Of a stretch of DNA of 64,000 nt, positions 1-8,887 are shown in pieces (position 1 is the first letter of the stretch; each line of letters starts with the position of its first letter). A program made the translations under genes and the position numbers. Source of the stretch: Corynebacterium lactis (lineage in GTDB: Bacteria; Actinomycetota; Actinomycetes; Mycobacteriales; Mycobacteriaceae); NCBI RefSeq assembly GCF_900519355.1, contig NZ_ULHE01000001.1, positions 682,001 through 746,000 on the forward strand, written 5' to 3'. The notes under the pieces were generated by a model that worked only from the letters and a program-made list of their open reading frames with translations, searched no databases and had not been told where the DNA came from.

Positions 1-601
1 CTGCCCACGTGGCTGCGTGGAGTTTGTCGCGGGAACGCAGAGCAATGAAGACGATCAGCGGGGTGACAGCAAGGCCGACGAGGGTCAGTGGCAGCGACAG
101 GGCGACCATGATCACGATGGTCAGGCCCAGTTTGACGACAGAGCTAAGAGTCAGCGGCAGCATCGCGAGCAGCCCGGAGACTCCTTGAAGATCGGAAATC
201 GAGCGGGATACGACTTGTCCCGTGTTCATGCGGTCGGCGGCTGGCCCGTCCAGATTCTGCAGGGAGCGCAGGATCTTCAGGCGAAGGTCATGCTGGACGT
301 CAATGGAGAGCTTTCCGGAAAAGAACCGGCGTCCCGCCTGGGTCACAAAGCGGATCACCGCAACCGCGACGAACACCACAATGACCGCGGTGAGCGGTGG
401 GAGTGTGGGCAGCAGGGAGGAAGAGACGCCTCCGGAGGACTGCCCGGTCGCGACATCGATGGCATCCCTGGTCAGAAGCGGTAGGGCGGACTCGAGAACC
501 ACAACTGCCAGCGCCGCCACGATGACCCCGATGAGCGGTACAGGGCGGTTGACCGATTCCCGCCACAGAAACTTCATCGGGGAGGGGGAGGTCTGTGCCA
601 T
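1..601 (-). CDS. ABC exporter, membrane-domain N-terminal part (cut by window edge)
   Basis: The visible 200 residues are the N-terminal part of the membrane domain of an ABC exporter. The chain starts MAQTSPSPMKFLWRE and runs on without a stop past the left edge. A hydrophobic segment lies near residues 23-45, a second near 70-85, then the amphipathic coupling-helix region (FFSGKLSIDVQHDLR) and LDGPAADRMNTGQVVSRSISD, which is typical of the MsbA/MDR-type exporter fold. Two more hydrophobic stretches follow near 150-190. The nucleotide-binding domain must lie outside the window. The ATG at 601 is the first in frame and has only a weak ribosome site. The substrate cannot be inferred. Confidence 0.8.
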   Translation of the reverse strand, partial: MAQTSPSPMKFLWRESVNRPVPLIGVIVAALAVVVLESALPLLTRDAIDVATGQSSGGVSSSLLPTLPPLTAVIVVFVAVAVIRFVTQAGRRFFSGKLSIDVQHDLRLKILRSLQNLDGPAADRMNTGQVVSRSISDLQGVSGLLAMLPLTLSSVVKLGLTIVIMVALSLPLTLVGLAVTPLIVFIALRSRDKLHAATWA

Positions 602-654
602 TGATTACCGCCGTCTGCAATTCGGGAATTCTGTATTGAATGTGTGGGGGAGAC

Positions 655-1433
655 CTACTCGCCTCGCGGAAGCGTCTTTCCGTCGAACTCGGTCCAGTCC
701 GTGGGCAGCGGACCGAGGGAGACTCGGGTGCTGTCGAGGACCGTGTTGCCCAGCTTACGGTTCGCGGTGGCACCGAGGACCGCCCCGATGCCGAACGGCA
801 TCAGTTTGCCGATCAATGCGAGGCGGGCGTTCTTCATCAGCCGCTTCTTTGCCTGGTTGAGCAGCAACTTGTTGACGGTTCCGAGCTGGGGGAGCCCAAG
901 CCGCGAAATGAGGGATCCGACAGAGACCTTGGAGCGCTTGCGCAGCGAGTCCTCGCCGAGCAGGGAAGCCACGAGCGCCGTTCCCTCCGCTCCGCTCAGA
1001 GCAGCCAAGATAAGCGTTCGACGGCGTGCGGTGTCGTCAATATCGATATTGCGCAGCGTCGCCGAGGCGAGCGTGTGCCACGCGGAAGCTCCAGGAATAG
1101 GAGGGATTCGCCCGCGACGGCCGCGAGGCCGGTGAAAACTCCGACCCCCGGAATGACCGCCGCTGCTCCAGCGGTGCCGCCGGTGCCGGTGACAATGTTG
1201 AGGAAGTGGGCGTCGATACGTGCCTGCACCTCGGCAGGCGACTGATTCGGCTTCTTCTCGTGCAGGCGCTTGACGTATCCCGTGATCGCCGAAGATTGCC
1301 AGCTCATAGCCTTGTCGAGCGTCTGGATGAGGAGAGTCCCGAGCTTGCCCGCGTCGCGCTCAATGGCTTCGGGGGTCGAGTTCACCGCATCGGTTACGGT
1401 GTTTGTAGGGTCCTTTTTCTTGTCAAAGAACAA
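655..1433 (-). pseudogene. Conserved hypothetical protein, possibly EcsC-like, with a frameshift
   Basis: Two overlapping minus-strand frames together make one protein of about 259 residues. The first starts at TTG 1433, 7 bases after a strong AGGAGG site, and reads well through IPGVGVFTGLAAVAGESLLFLEL. It then degrades into an Arg-rich tail. Shifting frame near 1083-1090 restores SAWHTLASATLRNIDID and joins the second part, which ends at 655. The small-residue-rich VIPGVGVF and LIGKLMPFGIGAVLGATANR stretches recall EcsC-type proteins, but this is a weak resemblance. The lesion fits one missing base (or two extra). It may be a real mutation or a base-call error. The gene lies 54 bases upstream of the ABC exporter on the same strand. 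Confidence 0.6.
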
Positions 1434-1585
1434 AGTTTCAGCCTCCTGTAGCGGTCATGAGCGAGGTGTTCACGACTATTCAAACAGAATTACATCCGCG
1501 AGCATTCCGTTGCAGCTGCTTCGATATCAACACGAAATCAATACGAAACCAATATGTTCCCTGTGCTTTCTAGGACGGTCGACTG

Positions 1586-2398
1586 ATGAATAACCTTGGC
1601 GATTCTTCGACGATCCCTGCCGAATACGTGCGTTTGCTTGCCGAATTTCCCCGCTTTTCGGCCGACGTCATTCCGCATGCTGGTGCTGCCGAGTGGTCGG
1701 TATCTGAAGAAGCGGTGCGCGCCGGGGTAGAGGCGGGAAGACAGCTCTTCCCGATGCCGGAGGTTGAGAAGGACGATCGCTTCCAGGCGCAGCTTTGGTG
1801 GTGGTCGATGTGTGGATCGCTGGTCGGCCCGTCCCTCGGATGCGTCTTGTCGCTTGGACGGGGGCCCGAGTGGGACTGGGATGCGTGGCACTGCTTTTCC
1901 CGCGATGCCTACTGGGTGGGATTCCAGGCGCAGCGCTTCCGTGGCATAGATGCGGCTGACGAGGCACTACTGCGCGCGTTCGGTCAGGAGCTCGCCCATT
2001 TCCTTTCCCCGCTTGCCGACGCCGTCGCCGTCGTGGGAGGGATCAAGGCGGCGCCCTTGTGGGCGGTGGCAGCCGACGCGGTCGCGAGCGCTGCGGTCGC
2101 AGCTGGCAACGAGCTGATGGAGCCGTGGAAGGGGGCGCTGCTGGGTAAACACGTCGTGGAGGGGATTGCGGGTGTGCACCACGTACCGCTGCCGCGATTT
2201 GTGGACTCGTGCGATGGCGCGGTGGCCCCGTGGGATGAGCAGGCCGCGATCGCTGGGGAAGAACCCGATTTCGATGTGGTGACGCACCTTGAGCGCTCGA
2301 CCTGCTGCATGATCCTGCACAGTCCTAGTGCGGATTTGTGTGTGTCGTGCCCGAAGCGTTCTCGCGAGGAACGGTACCGGTTGTGGGGCCAGTATTAA
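1586..2398 (+). CDS. FhuF-type (2Fe-2S) ferric-siderophore reductase-like protein
   Basis: This 270-residue protein ends with the Cys-Cys-x10-Cys-x2-Cys signature of the FhuF family (Cys240, Cys241, Cys252, Cys255), which binds one [2Fe-2S] cluster. FhuF proteins reduce ferric siderophores in the cytoplasm to release iron. The N-terminal 230 residues are Trp- and Ala-rich and have no recognisable motif. ATG 1586 is the first good start, although it lacks a strong ribosome site. No transporter is adjacent, so the substrate is unknown. Family assignment rests on the cysteine pattern and the C-terminal position. One copy of the window-wide 11-mer CGTCGGCAAGC lies inside it at 2011-2021. Confidence 0.75.
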   Translation: MNNLGDSSTIPAEYVRLLAEFPRFSADVIPHAGAAEWSVSEEAVRAGVEAGRQLFPMPEVEKDDRFQAQLWWWSMCGSLVGPSLGCVLSLGRGPEWDWDAWHCFSRDAYWVGFQAQRFRGIDAADEALLRAFGQELAHFLSPLADAVAVVGGIKAAPLWAVAADAVASAAVAAGNELMEPWKGALLGKHVVEGIAGVHHVPLPRFVDSCDGAVAPWDEQAAIAGEEPDFDVVTHLERSTCCMILHSPSADLCVSCPKRSREERYRLWGQY

Positions 2399-2515
2399 TA
2401 GGCGTATGGAGCCGTCGGGGGCAGGTGCGACGAACCTGCCACCACCCGTGGGCGGTTTCTGACTACGATTGTCTGCGGGTAGAGGCCGACAAACTTTTAA
2501 GGGAGGAACCCACCC

Positions 2516-3318
2516 ATGAGTTTTTTCGAGCAGATCGCAGCGGCGTTGGATCGTGACGGCATTGAAAGCCGTGTCAATGATGACACGCTCTTTGTGCCGA
2601 TCACCTCTGACCTGGAAGTTCAGTTCGTCACCATCGATGAAGAGATTCCAGCGGCCGAGGTCTACGTTGCCGCGGCCGACGTGGACGAGGAAGACGATGA
2701 CTTCGAGGCAGTCCTGGTATCTGCGGTGTTCTCCGTTGACGATGCGGTAGCTGCTGTTGCGCATCACGTCGCAACTGATCAGGTGGTGGGGCTGCTGCGG
2801 ACTCTGCTCGACGGTGAAGATGATCGCCTCGCGGAGCTGCAGTTTGAGCAGGACCCCGAGGAGGCAACCCTGGTTACCGCCGAGGTTGGTGAGTCCTCCC
2901 TGGTGCAGGTATTGGTGACCGCACACAACAATGTTCCGAGTGCTCATGTCCGATTCATCTCCCAGGATGCGAATTTGGACGACATCGTCGATCAGGCGAT
3001 CGCCGAGTTTTGGGATTCCGATACTGAGACAGTGCTGACTGACGACGACCGTCGCCGGATGTTCGCCGACCTCTATGCCGACGTGCAGGATCTGCGCAAT
3101 GAGGTACTTTCGCTCGGCGCGTTTGAGGACTTTGACAAGCTCCTGGATGTCCTGGCCCTCGTCGTCGACGCGCGGAGGAGTGGGAGGACCAGCTGGCCCC
3201 GGTCGATGACGGCTACGCTGAGTATTTTTACACCGATCATGCCTCGCACCTTCACCACGATGAGGATGACGAAGACGATGATTTTGATGACGAGGATGAA
3301 GCCTCGGACGAGGCCTAA
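2516..3318 (+). pseudogene. Acidic conserved hypothetical protein with a late frameshift
   Basis: ATG 2516 follows a strong GGGAGGAA site. The first 220 residues form an acidic protein rich in Asp/Glu/Val with no motif I recognise; the pattern of short strands and helices could be a YbjN- or chaperone-like fold, which is a guess. After LLDVLALVVDA the open frame turns into a basic Arg/Thr/Met-rich sequence that runs to 3328. Another frame gives AEEWEDQLAPVDDGYAEYF and an Asp/Glu-rich tail ending DEASDEA with a stop at 3316-3318. Removing two bases (a CG repeat in GCGCGG near 3170-3174) restores a 266-residue acidic protein. Either a recent mutation or a sequence error explains this. Confidence 0.6.
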
Positions 3319-3404
3319 TCCGGACTAACCCAACGGCGTTAAAGTGTGGCAGAGCCAAGGGGCTGCCAGGCCGAGCCCTTGCCTGAAATTCCCGTCCGCC
3401 ATGG

Positions 3405-4028
3405 TTACGCGACTCGAGAACGGGGCGAAAATAACTCACTGGGCGATGGCAGCGGCCTCGCATCCCGGGTTCCGATCCAGCTAAATCGACGACCCGGGAG
3501 TGCGGGGTCGCTGCCGTTTGCGTGGAGATACTGTGCGTCGACTCTGCGGTGCATTGCCTGCACAACCGCGCGTGCCCGACGCCGATTATCCTGCTGGGAG
3601 CGATTCGAGTAGCCGGCCCGGCGATCGACGACCTCGGTGGCATTTTCCAGCCGTACCGATACCGAGTAGATGAACATCGGTTCGTCTTTGAGTAGCAGGT
3701 ATTCGGCGTGCTCTAATGCAAGCCGATCGACGAGTGACTTGGGCACTCGGATTTTCGAAGTGCGCAGGGTTACCCTGTGGCCGTCGGGAAGCGAAAAGCT
3801 GTGGTCCATTCGCTCCCGGTGGCGGAGATTCGAAGCGCTGGGGTGGCGAAGAAGGGCGAAAGTGAGGGCGAGGTCGTCGGCGCAGGCGGCCCGGTACTGG
3901 TCGGCCAGCGGCGGCAGTGCTAGGTGCAAGCTGGTGACGTTGGTAGAGCTGTGGGCAACGCTGCGGGATTCAAGGTTGTAGCTGGTGCTGAAGTCGGTGT
4001 TTTCCATGGCTCGAAAGTTATCGAACAT
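3405..4028 (-). CDS. Hypothetical protein
   Basis: An open frame of up to 207 residues on the minus strand. The likely start is ATG 4007 (MENTDFSTSYNLES), 7 codons inside the longest frame. I do not recognise a family. The sequence is hydrophilic, has no signal peptide or membrane segment, and contains a central stretch (SFSLPDGHRVTLRTSKIRVPKSLVDRLA) that looks like a folded strand-helix region. It ends with an Arg/Pro-rich tail. It is divergent from the downstream protease gene, with 240 bases between them. Coding is plausible because no better frame covers this interval, but function is unknown. Confidence 0.5.
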   Translation of the reverse strand: MFDNFRAMENTDFSTSYNLESRSVAHSSTNVTSLHLALPPLADQYRAACADDLALTFALLRHPSASNLRHRERMDHSFSLPDGHRVTLRTSKIRVPKSLVDRLALEHAEYLLLKDEPMFIYSVSVRLENATEVVDRRAGYSNRSQQDNRRRARAVVQAMHRRVDAQYLHANGSDPALPGRRFSWIGTRDARPLPSPSELFSPRSRVA

Positions 4029-4268
4029 TTCGGATCGGGCGCCGACAATAAGTCGAACAGATGTTCGACCCTGGAAAAGGTGTGCCCACGCTTAGAGGTA
4101 TCCAAAAGTGGTCTCCACAAGCGAATTTGCCTGATTTTGACAACGATTTGGTAACGGGTTGCGGGAATGTCCAGGTATTCGAAAAGTGGCTGTTTGAAAG
4201 CGATGACATCTCTACTAGTGTGACAAGAGTTCCAGCATAAAAATATTAAATTTGAAAGAGATGTTCGT

Positions 4269-5291
4269 ATGAAGCTCTCGCGAAGCTGTGCGGGGGTGGT
4301 GGCTGTTTTTGCCGCCGCTATGTCGCTCGCAGCGCCTGCAATGGCGGCTCCGGTTGTGGGGCCGGGGGATCCGATTCGGTCGCCAATGGTGGGCAGTCCC
4401 AAGGAGGGGAATCGGTTCGTAGGGGTTCCAATGTGTTCGACTGGGGTGCCGGGGACTGTAACGGACCACTTTGGTCAGAAGCATAAGGTCATGCTCACGG
4501 CCGGTCACTGTGTGAACTCTCAGAATGTGCCGGGATTGCCGATTGTCACTGGGGACGTGTACGTGCCGACCTCTGACGGAGATGTGCATATCGGCAAGGC
4601 CGGAGCGCACCGCTTCGAGCTTCCCAACGATTCGAGCGATCCGGCAGCGCTGCTTCAGGCGTTTAATGGCGCGGATTACGGATTCATCATTCTCGATGAT
4701 GATGTGAAAACGACCTCGGCTTCGTATTCGAAGGACGAAAACGGCCAGGCTCACGGTGACCCGGTTGTCATGACGGGTATCCAGGACAATCCGACGCTCC
4801 AGCCTGGTCAGGTTGCAGTGGATAACTTGGGTAAGCCGATTTGCATCGATGGGTCGCGTACCGGCCGTTCCTGTGGTTACCAGGTCTTTCGTGCGCGCAA
4901 CGGTGTTTGGTCCGTGGGGCTGAATATGGACCACGGTGATTCCGGAGGAAACGCATACGACCCTCGAACTAACGAGGTCATCGGTGTCAACTCGATGGTT
5001 GTCGGCCCGATTTCGCGGGTCCAGCCTGCCGATGTCGCCATTGAGGACGCCTATGGGGTGCCGGATGGGCAGGTAGCCCAGAACTTCCAGGTCGCGGGCG
5101 CAACAGATCAGCGCGACACCGAATACCGCACAATCGCGCAGGATAGCGCGGCGGATGAAGACTACCGAGCTCGGCATCCGGAGTCGGACTCGTTGCTGCA
5201 GTCTGTGAAGGATCTCGGAATCTTTGATGTTCCGACGATTCCGACGAATCCGGCCTCTCCTGCGCTTCCGGGGGTGCCGTCGGTGTTGTAG
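4269..5291 (+). CDS. Secreted trypsin-like serine protease
   Basis: A 340-residue exported serine protease. Residues 1-26 are a Sec signal peptide (MKLSRSC, a hydrophobic core, then AMA). The chymotrypsin-fold triad is visible: His80 in LTAGHC, Asp136 in GADYGFI and Ser225 in DHGDSGG. Cys56/Cys81 and Cys192/Cys202 are positioned to form disulfides. The last 70 residues are Asp- and Pro-rich and look unstructured. ATG 4269 follows GAAAGAG at a normal distance. A hairpin terminator follows at 5371-5408. The gene stands directly upstream of a diverged paralogue that has lost its catalytic His. Physiological substrate is unknown. Confidence 0.88.
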   Translation: MKLSRSCAGVVAVFAAAMSLAAPAMAAPVVGPGDPIRSPMVGSPKEGNRFVGVPMCSTGVPGTVTDHFGQKHKVMLTAGHCVNSQNVPGLPIVTGDVYVPTSDGDVHIGKAGAHRFELPNDSSDPAALLQAFNGADYGFIILDDDVKTTSASYSKDENGQAHGDPVVMTGIQDNPTLQPGQVAVDNLGKPICIDGSRTGRSCGYQVFRARNGVWSVGLNMDHGDSGGNAYDPRTNEVIGVNSMVVGPISRVQPADVAIEDAYGVPDGQVAQNFQVAGATDQRDTEYRTIAQDSAADEDYRARHPESDSLLQSVKDLGIFDVPTIPTNPASPALPGVPSVL

Positions 5292-5370
5292 TGGTCCGGG
5301 CGGTCTTTGAGAGTCCATATCCCATTGAACATATTTTTCTGGGGTATTGGGCTTTCTACTAGAAAGTGAG

Positions 5371-5408
5371 AGGCTTTTCCCTACAATGGGGTAAAAGCCT
5401 TTCATTTT
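5371..5408 (+). terminator. Hairpin terminator between the two protease paralogues
   Basis: The arms AGGCTTTT and AAAAGCCT pair around a CCC/GGG inner step, and the 3' arm is followed by TTTCATTTTC. A second small hairpin (CTTTCT-ACT-AGAAAG) lies just upstream at 5352-5366. Together they probably stop transcripts of the first protease gene. Confidence 0.65.
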
Positions 5409-5468
5409 CGTTTCAGAGTGACAATGTCTGCTCGCTGGAACCTCACCAAGGACGGAGTAGTAGACGAT

Positions 5469-6617
5469 ATGACAGTTTCTAAGAAGTCGCTGGCTGCGGT
5501 CGCGGCGCTATCGGTCGCGGCGGGTGGTTTTGCCCCGATCGCAGCAGCAGCCCCAGATCGGGCGACGGAGCCCGCTCAGCAGGGTGCCATCGTGGTAGGG
5601 CCGGGCTCGCCACTGCGCATGCCTTTCCCGAGTAACCACAAGGTCGAGGGGCGGCACGTCGGCAATCCGATGTGTTCGCTTGCGGTGCCGGGCACCGTTG
5701 TGGATCAAAATGGTCAGTCGCATCGTGTCATCATGACCGCTGGGCCCTGCTTGAAGGCAGAGGACCCGGAAACGAAGGAACAGCTCACGGGGAAGTACTT
5801 CATCCCGACGGGGCAGGGGGATGTTCTGCTGGGGCAGGATGGTCTGGCGACGGATGTCGTGCCCTCCGAGGAGGAGTTCGCTGGGGTTACTTCGCCCGCC
5901 GAGCTCTTCAACCTCATGTTCAACTCCGGAGATTATGGCTTTATTGAAGTCAGCGATGGCATTCGGACGACCTCGAGCTCTCAGTCAGTGGATGAGTTCG
6001 GACAGGTGCATGGCGAGCCTGTTCAGATCGTAGGGATTCAGGACAGGCGCACCCTGGCCCCGCTGGAGATCTCATTCGATAATGCTGGTCAGCCGGTCTG
6101 CACTGATGGGTCGCGTACCGGCCGCGGTTGCGGGTTCCAGCTCTTCCGTGTTCGCAACGGAATTTGGGCTCTTGCTCCCATCGATCATGGAGACTCGGGC
6201 GGGCTCGCTTTCGACCCGGAGACTAGGGAAGCCATTGGTATCAACTCGATGGGCCTGGGGCCGCTGAGCCGCTTCCAGCCGGCTGACGTTGCGCTGGAGG
6301 AGGCCTACGGTATTCCGGATGGCTAGGTCAACGAGCGTTTCAAGGTCGAGCCGTCGAACGCTCCGCAGACGCAGTTCCGCACCATTGATGAGGACTCGCA
6401 GTTCTCTAAGCAGCACTTGCCGGAGACGAAGCCGAACCTGGGCCCGCTCGGGGAGCTGCTTCCGGAGGGGGCCGAGCTTCCCTCCGAAATTACTGGTCTG
6501 ATTCCGAACTTGCCTAGCCCTCAGATGCCGGGCGCCGGTACTGATACCTTTGATTCTCCGTCGCTGTCCGGCCTCAATGATGTCGTGGCCCAGGCTGGAA
6601 TCCCGCGTATCTTCTAA
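5469..6617 (+). pseudogene. Trypsin-like pseudoprotease with in-frame amber codon
   Basis: This is a tandem paralogue of the preceding protease. ATG 5469 gives a clean signal peptide (MTVSKKSLAAVAALS, then IAAAAP). The protein shares the paralogue's landmarks: CS near the first strand, Asp155 in SGDYGFIEV and Ser243 in IDHGDSGG. The catalytic-His motif TAGHC is replaced by TAGPC, so His has become Pro93 and normal peptidase activity is not expected. After residue 285 (GIPDG) a TAG at 6324-6326 stands where the paralogue has CAG (Gln); the frame then continues for about 97 codons to 6617 with a sensible Pro/Leu-rich tail. Thus either a truncated secreted pseudoprotease or a recent nonsense mutation. 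Confidence 0.8.
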
Positions 6618-6683
6618 GCGGTTCCTGTAAGGGGCGAAGCTCACTGCGCATTCCGCGCATCCGCTTTACGACGCTCCTTCTGG

Positions 6684-6722
6684 CGCCCCTTTTCGCCATC
6701 TGTGGCGGGGAGGGGCGTTTTG
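6684..6722 (+). terminator. Terminator after the protease pair
   Basis: CGCCCCT (6684-6690) pairs with AGGGGCG (6711-6717), with a GCC/GGC inner step, and is followed by TTTTGT. It separates the protease locus from the restriction gene that starts 13 bases later, so the restriction gene's promoter must overlap this hairpin or lie upstream of it. Confidence 0.7.
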
Positions 6723-6734
6723 TATTGTTGAGCT

Positions 6735-7670
6735 ATGCAAAATCACAATACGAATTCCTCCGATGTTGAGCTTGCGTTGGTGCGGGATTTGGTGCGTCAA
6801 GCGGACCCTACCGGGGAGCGTTTCGCGAAGGTCTTTCGCGATACCTATTACCTTCTCTATAACGGTCAGAAGACTGGTCGGTATCGATGGGAGCAGCTCT
6901 ATAAAACTGAAAAGACCCTCTTCGGAACGTTGATTGAAATTGCAATTCGCCATGAATTTTCCGACATAATCGCCGATGGGGTTCAGCGCCACCTTGACTA
7001 CCGAATTGGCGGTGTTGATGTCGATTGCAAGTTCTCAATGAACAAGGCTTCTTGGATGATTCCGGTAGAGGCTGTGGGGGAAATCATCATTGGTTTGCAT
7101 TCGTCGGATGAAGGTTCTTGCTTTAGCGTTTGTGTGGAAAGAGCAGATGAGAACAAGCTGACCCAAGGTGGAAATCGTGATCGGAAGCGAACCTTTACGA
7201 AAGAAGCCCGCGATTGCATTGAATGGATATTTGACGATGCTCCGTTGCCTGTGAATCGGCTATTGCACTTGTCGGAGGCTGCACGTGCCGAGATCTTTAA
7301 ACATAAATCCTCTGGTCAGCAGCGTGTTAACGAATTCTTTCGGCAGTCGCTGGGATTAGTCGTTAATCGTGAAGATATTGCGACGGTTGCAAGACAGAAA
7401 GACTATATGAAGCGTGTCCGCGGAAACGGCGGTGCGCGAACGGCTCTGCGGTCAGAAGGCATCCTTATTTTGACTGGTTCCTATCAGAATCAACTCGAAA
7501 TTGCTTATCAGCTTTTAGGACTGACGTTGCGGCCGGATGAGCTAGTCGCTGTAAGGGTTGTTCCGATTCGGTCTGGCGAAGCTCGTTCCGCATCTGTCAA
7601 AATCGATGGTCGGCTCTGGAGGGTTGCCGAGCCTGGTGATCCTCTGTGTGAAGCGCCCCGTGTTGAGTGA
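6735..7670 (+). CDS. NaeI-type type IIE restriction endonuclease
   Basis: A 311-residue homologue of R.NaeI, recognised from memory of the NaeI sequence. The N-terminal nuclease domain aligns through YNGQKTGRY, LYKTEKTLFGTLIEIA and IGGVDVDCKFSM. This places the catalytic set at Glu68, Asp88, Asp97 and Lys99, matching NaeI Glu70, Asp86, Asp95 and Lys97. Leu41 is at the position of NaeI Leu43, the residue whose change to Lys turns NaeI into a topoisomerase, so a nuclease is expected here. The C-terminal CAP-like DNA-binding domain shows DYMKRVRGNGGARTAL and RVVPI. NaeI recognises GCCGGC and needs a second effector site; the same specificity here is inference. The region is more AT-rich than its surroundings, suggesting acquisition. 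Confidence 0.88.
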   Translation: MQNHNTNSSDVELALVRDLVRQADPTGERFAKVFRDTYYLLYNGQKTGRYRWEQLYKTEKTLFGTLIEIAIRHEFSDIIADGVQRHLDYRIGGVDVDCKFSMNKASWMIPVEAVGEIIIGLHSSDEGSCFSVCVERADENKLTQGGNRDRKRTFTKEARDCIEWIFDDAPLPVNRLLHLSEAARAEIFKHKSSGQQRVNEFFRQSLGLVVNREDIATVARQKDYMKRVRGNGGARTALRSEGILILTGSYQNQLEIAYQLLGLTLRPDELVAVRVVPIRSGEARSASVKIDGRLWRVAEPGDPLCEAPRVE

Positions 7671-7831
7671 GGTGCCGGTTCGGGTGTTTCGCTAACGTTT
7701 GAGTAGACTTCTTTGAAGCATCTACTACTGTATCGAATGAATGTTCGAATCTGGATCTGTGTAATCCTGCGTATCGATTACGGTCCGGCCTAGTTAGTCA
7801 GTTGGCTTTGTTTTTGGGGAAGGAGACAAGG

Positions 7832-8833
7832 GTGGAGCACTTTACGTCCTTGGAAATCTGCGCCGGAGCGGGCGGGCAGGCACTTGGGTTGGAACAAGCG
7901 GGGTTCCATCACGTCTGTACCGTCGAGAACGACCCAGATGCGTGTAATACGCTGCGGCTTAACCGGGATAACGATCTAATTCCTAGCCAACTGCGGTGGA
8001 ACGTTCGAGAGGATGACGTTCACAACCTCGACGGTGCAGACTTTGAAGGTATTGACCTCTTCGCTGGTGGAGTGCCCTGCCCGCCGTTTTCAATCGCGGG
8101 TAAGCAGCTCGGTGCTGATGACGAAAGAGACCTGTTCCCGAAGGCTCTCGAAATTGTTGCCGGTGCTTCACCGAAGGCAGTCCTCTTAGAAAACGTAAAA
8201 GGGCTTTCGCAGCCTCGGTTCAAGACTTACCGCGCCTCGGTGATCCGTGAATTGCAGCGTTTGGGCTATGAGTCGCATTGGCGCCTGATATACGCCTCCG
8301 AGCACGGAGTTCCCCAGCTTCGTCCCCGTTTTGTTCTTGTCGCATTAAAGGAAGAATTTGCTCCGTACTTCCAGTGGCCGGAGCCGGTTGGTGAAGCTCC
8401 GACTGTCGGCGAGGCGTTGGTTGCTGAAATGGGGTCGCGTGGCTGGCCTGGTGCGCAGCAATGGGCTAAGGGGGCGGACAAAATTGCTCCCACTCTAGTT
8501 GGAGGCTCGAAGAAGCACGGTGGGCCGGATGTCGGTCCCTCAAGGGCACGTGAGGCCTGGGCGAAACTAGGGGTAAAAGGTTCTTCGATTGCTGAGTTTC
8601 CACCAGCTCCGGAGGATCCGATAGATCAGCCGCCGCGGTTGACTGTCGCGATGGGAGCGCTAATCCAGTGCTTTCCGCCCGAGTGGCGTTTTTCAGGTAA
8701 AAAAACGGCCGCATGGAGGCAGGTTGGAAACGCATTTCCTCCGCCGGTTGCAAAGGCGCTCGGGACAGCGATCTCGAGTGCGCTGAACAAGGCCACCGAA
8801 CCGCTCACGTATCAAGAGATGATTGCTGTGTAG
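7832..8833 (+). CDS. DNA (cytosine-5) methyltransferase of the NaeI-type system
   Basis: A 333-residue m5C methyltransferase. Motif I is LEICAGAGGQALGLEQAG at the N-terminus. Motif IV is GGVPCPPFS with catalytic Cys83. ENVKGL (motif VI), EHGVPQLRPRFVLVAL (motif VIII) and VGNAFPPPVAKALG (motif X) follow in order, so the gene is intact. GTG 7832 is chosen because GGAAGGAG precedes it by 8 bases; an in-frame TTG lies 30 bases upstream. It sits 161 bases after the NaeI-like nuclease on the same strand and presumably protects the host at the same site. GCCGGC is present repeatedly elsewhere in the window, so the site is not being avoided. Confidence 0.9.
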   Translation: MEHFTSLEICAGAGGQALGLEQAGFHHVCTVENDPDACNTLRLNRDNDLIPSQLRWNVREDDVHNLDGADFEGIDLFAGGVPCPPFSIAGKQLGADDERDLFPKALEIVAGASPKAVLLENVKGLSQPRFKTYRASVIRELQRLGYESHWRLIYASEHGVPQLRPRFVLVALKEEFAPYFQWPEPVGEAPTVGEALVAEMGSRGWPGAQQWAKGADKIAPTLVGGSKKHGGPDVGPSRAREAWAKLGVKGSSIAEFPPAPEDPIDQPPRLTVAMGALIQCFPPEWRFSGKKTAAWRQVGNAFPPPVAKALGTAISSALNKATEPLTYQEMIAV

Positions 8834-8887
8834 CGAGGCTCGAGGTAAACAGGTGCACCTCACCAACCGCAAGAAAGGATTGCCACA

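Noticed and set aside
1967..3643. 558-codon minus-strand frame across FhuF-like and acidic genes
   Set aside because: It covers two genes with better starts and family motifs; its own sequence is low in hydrophobic order and Arg/His-rich.
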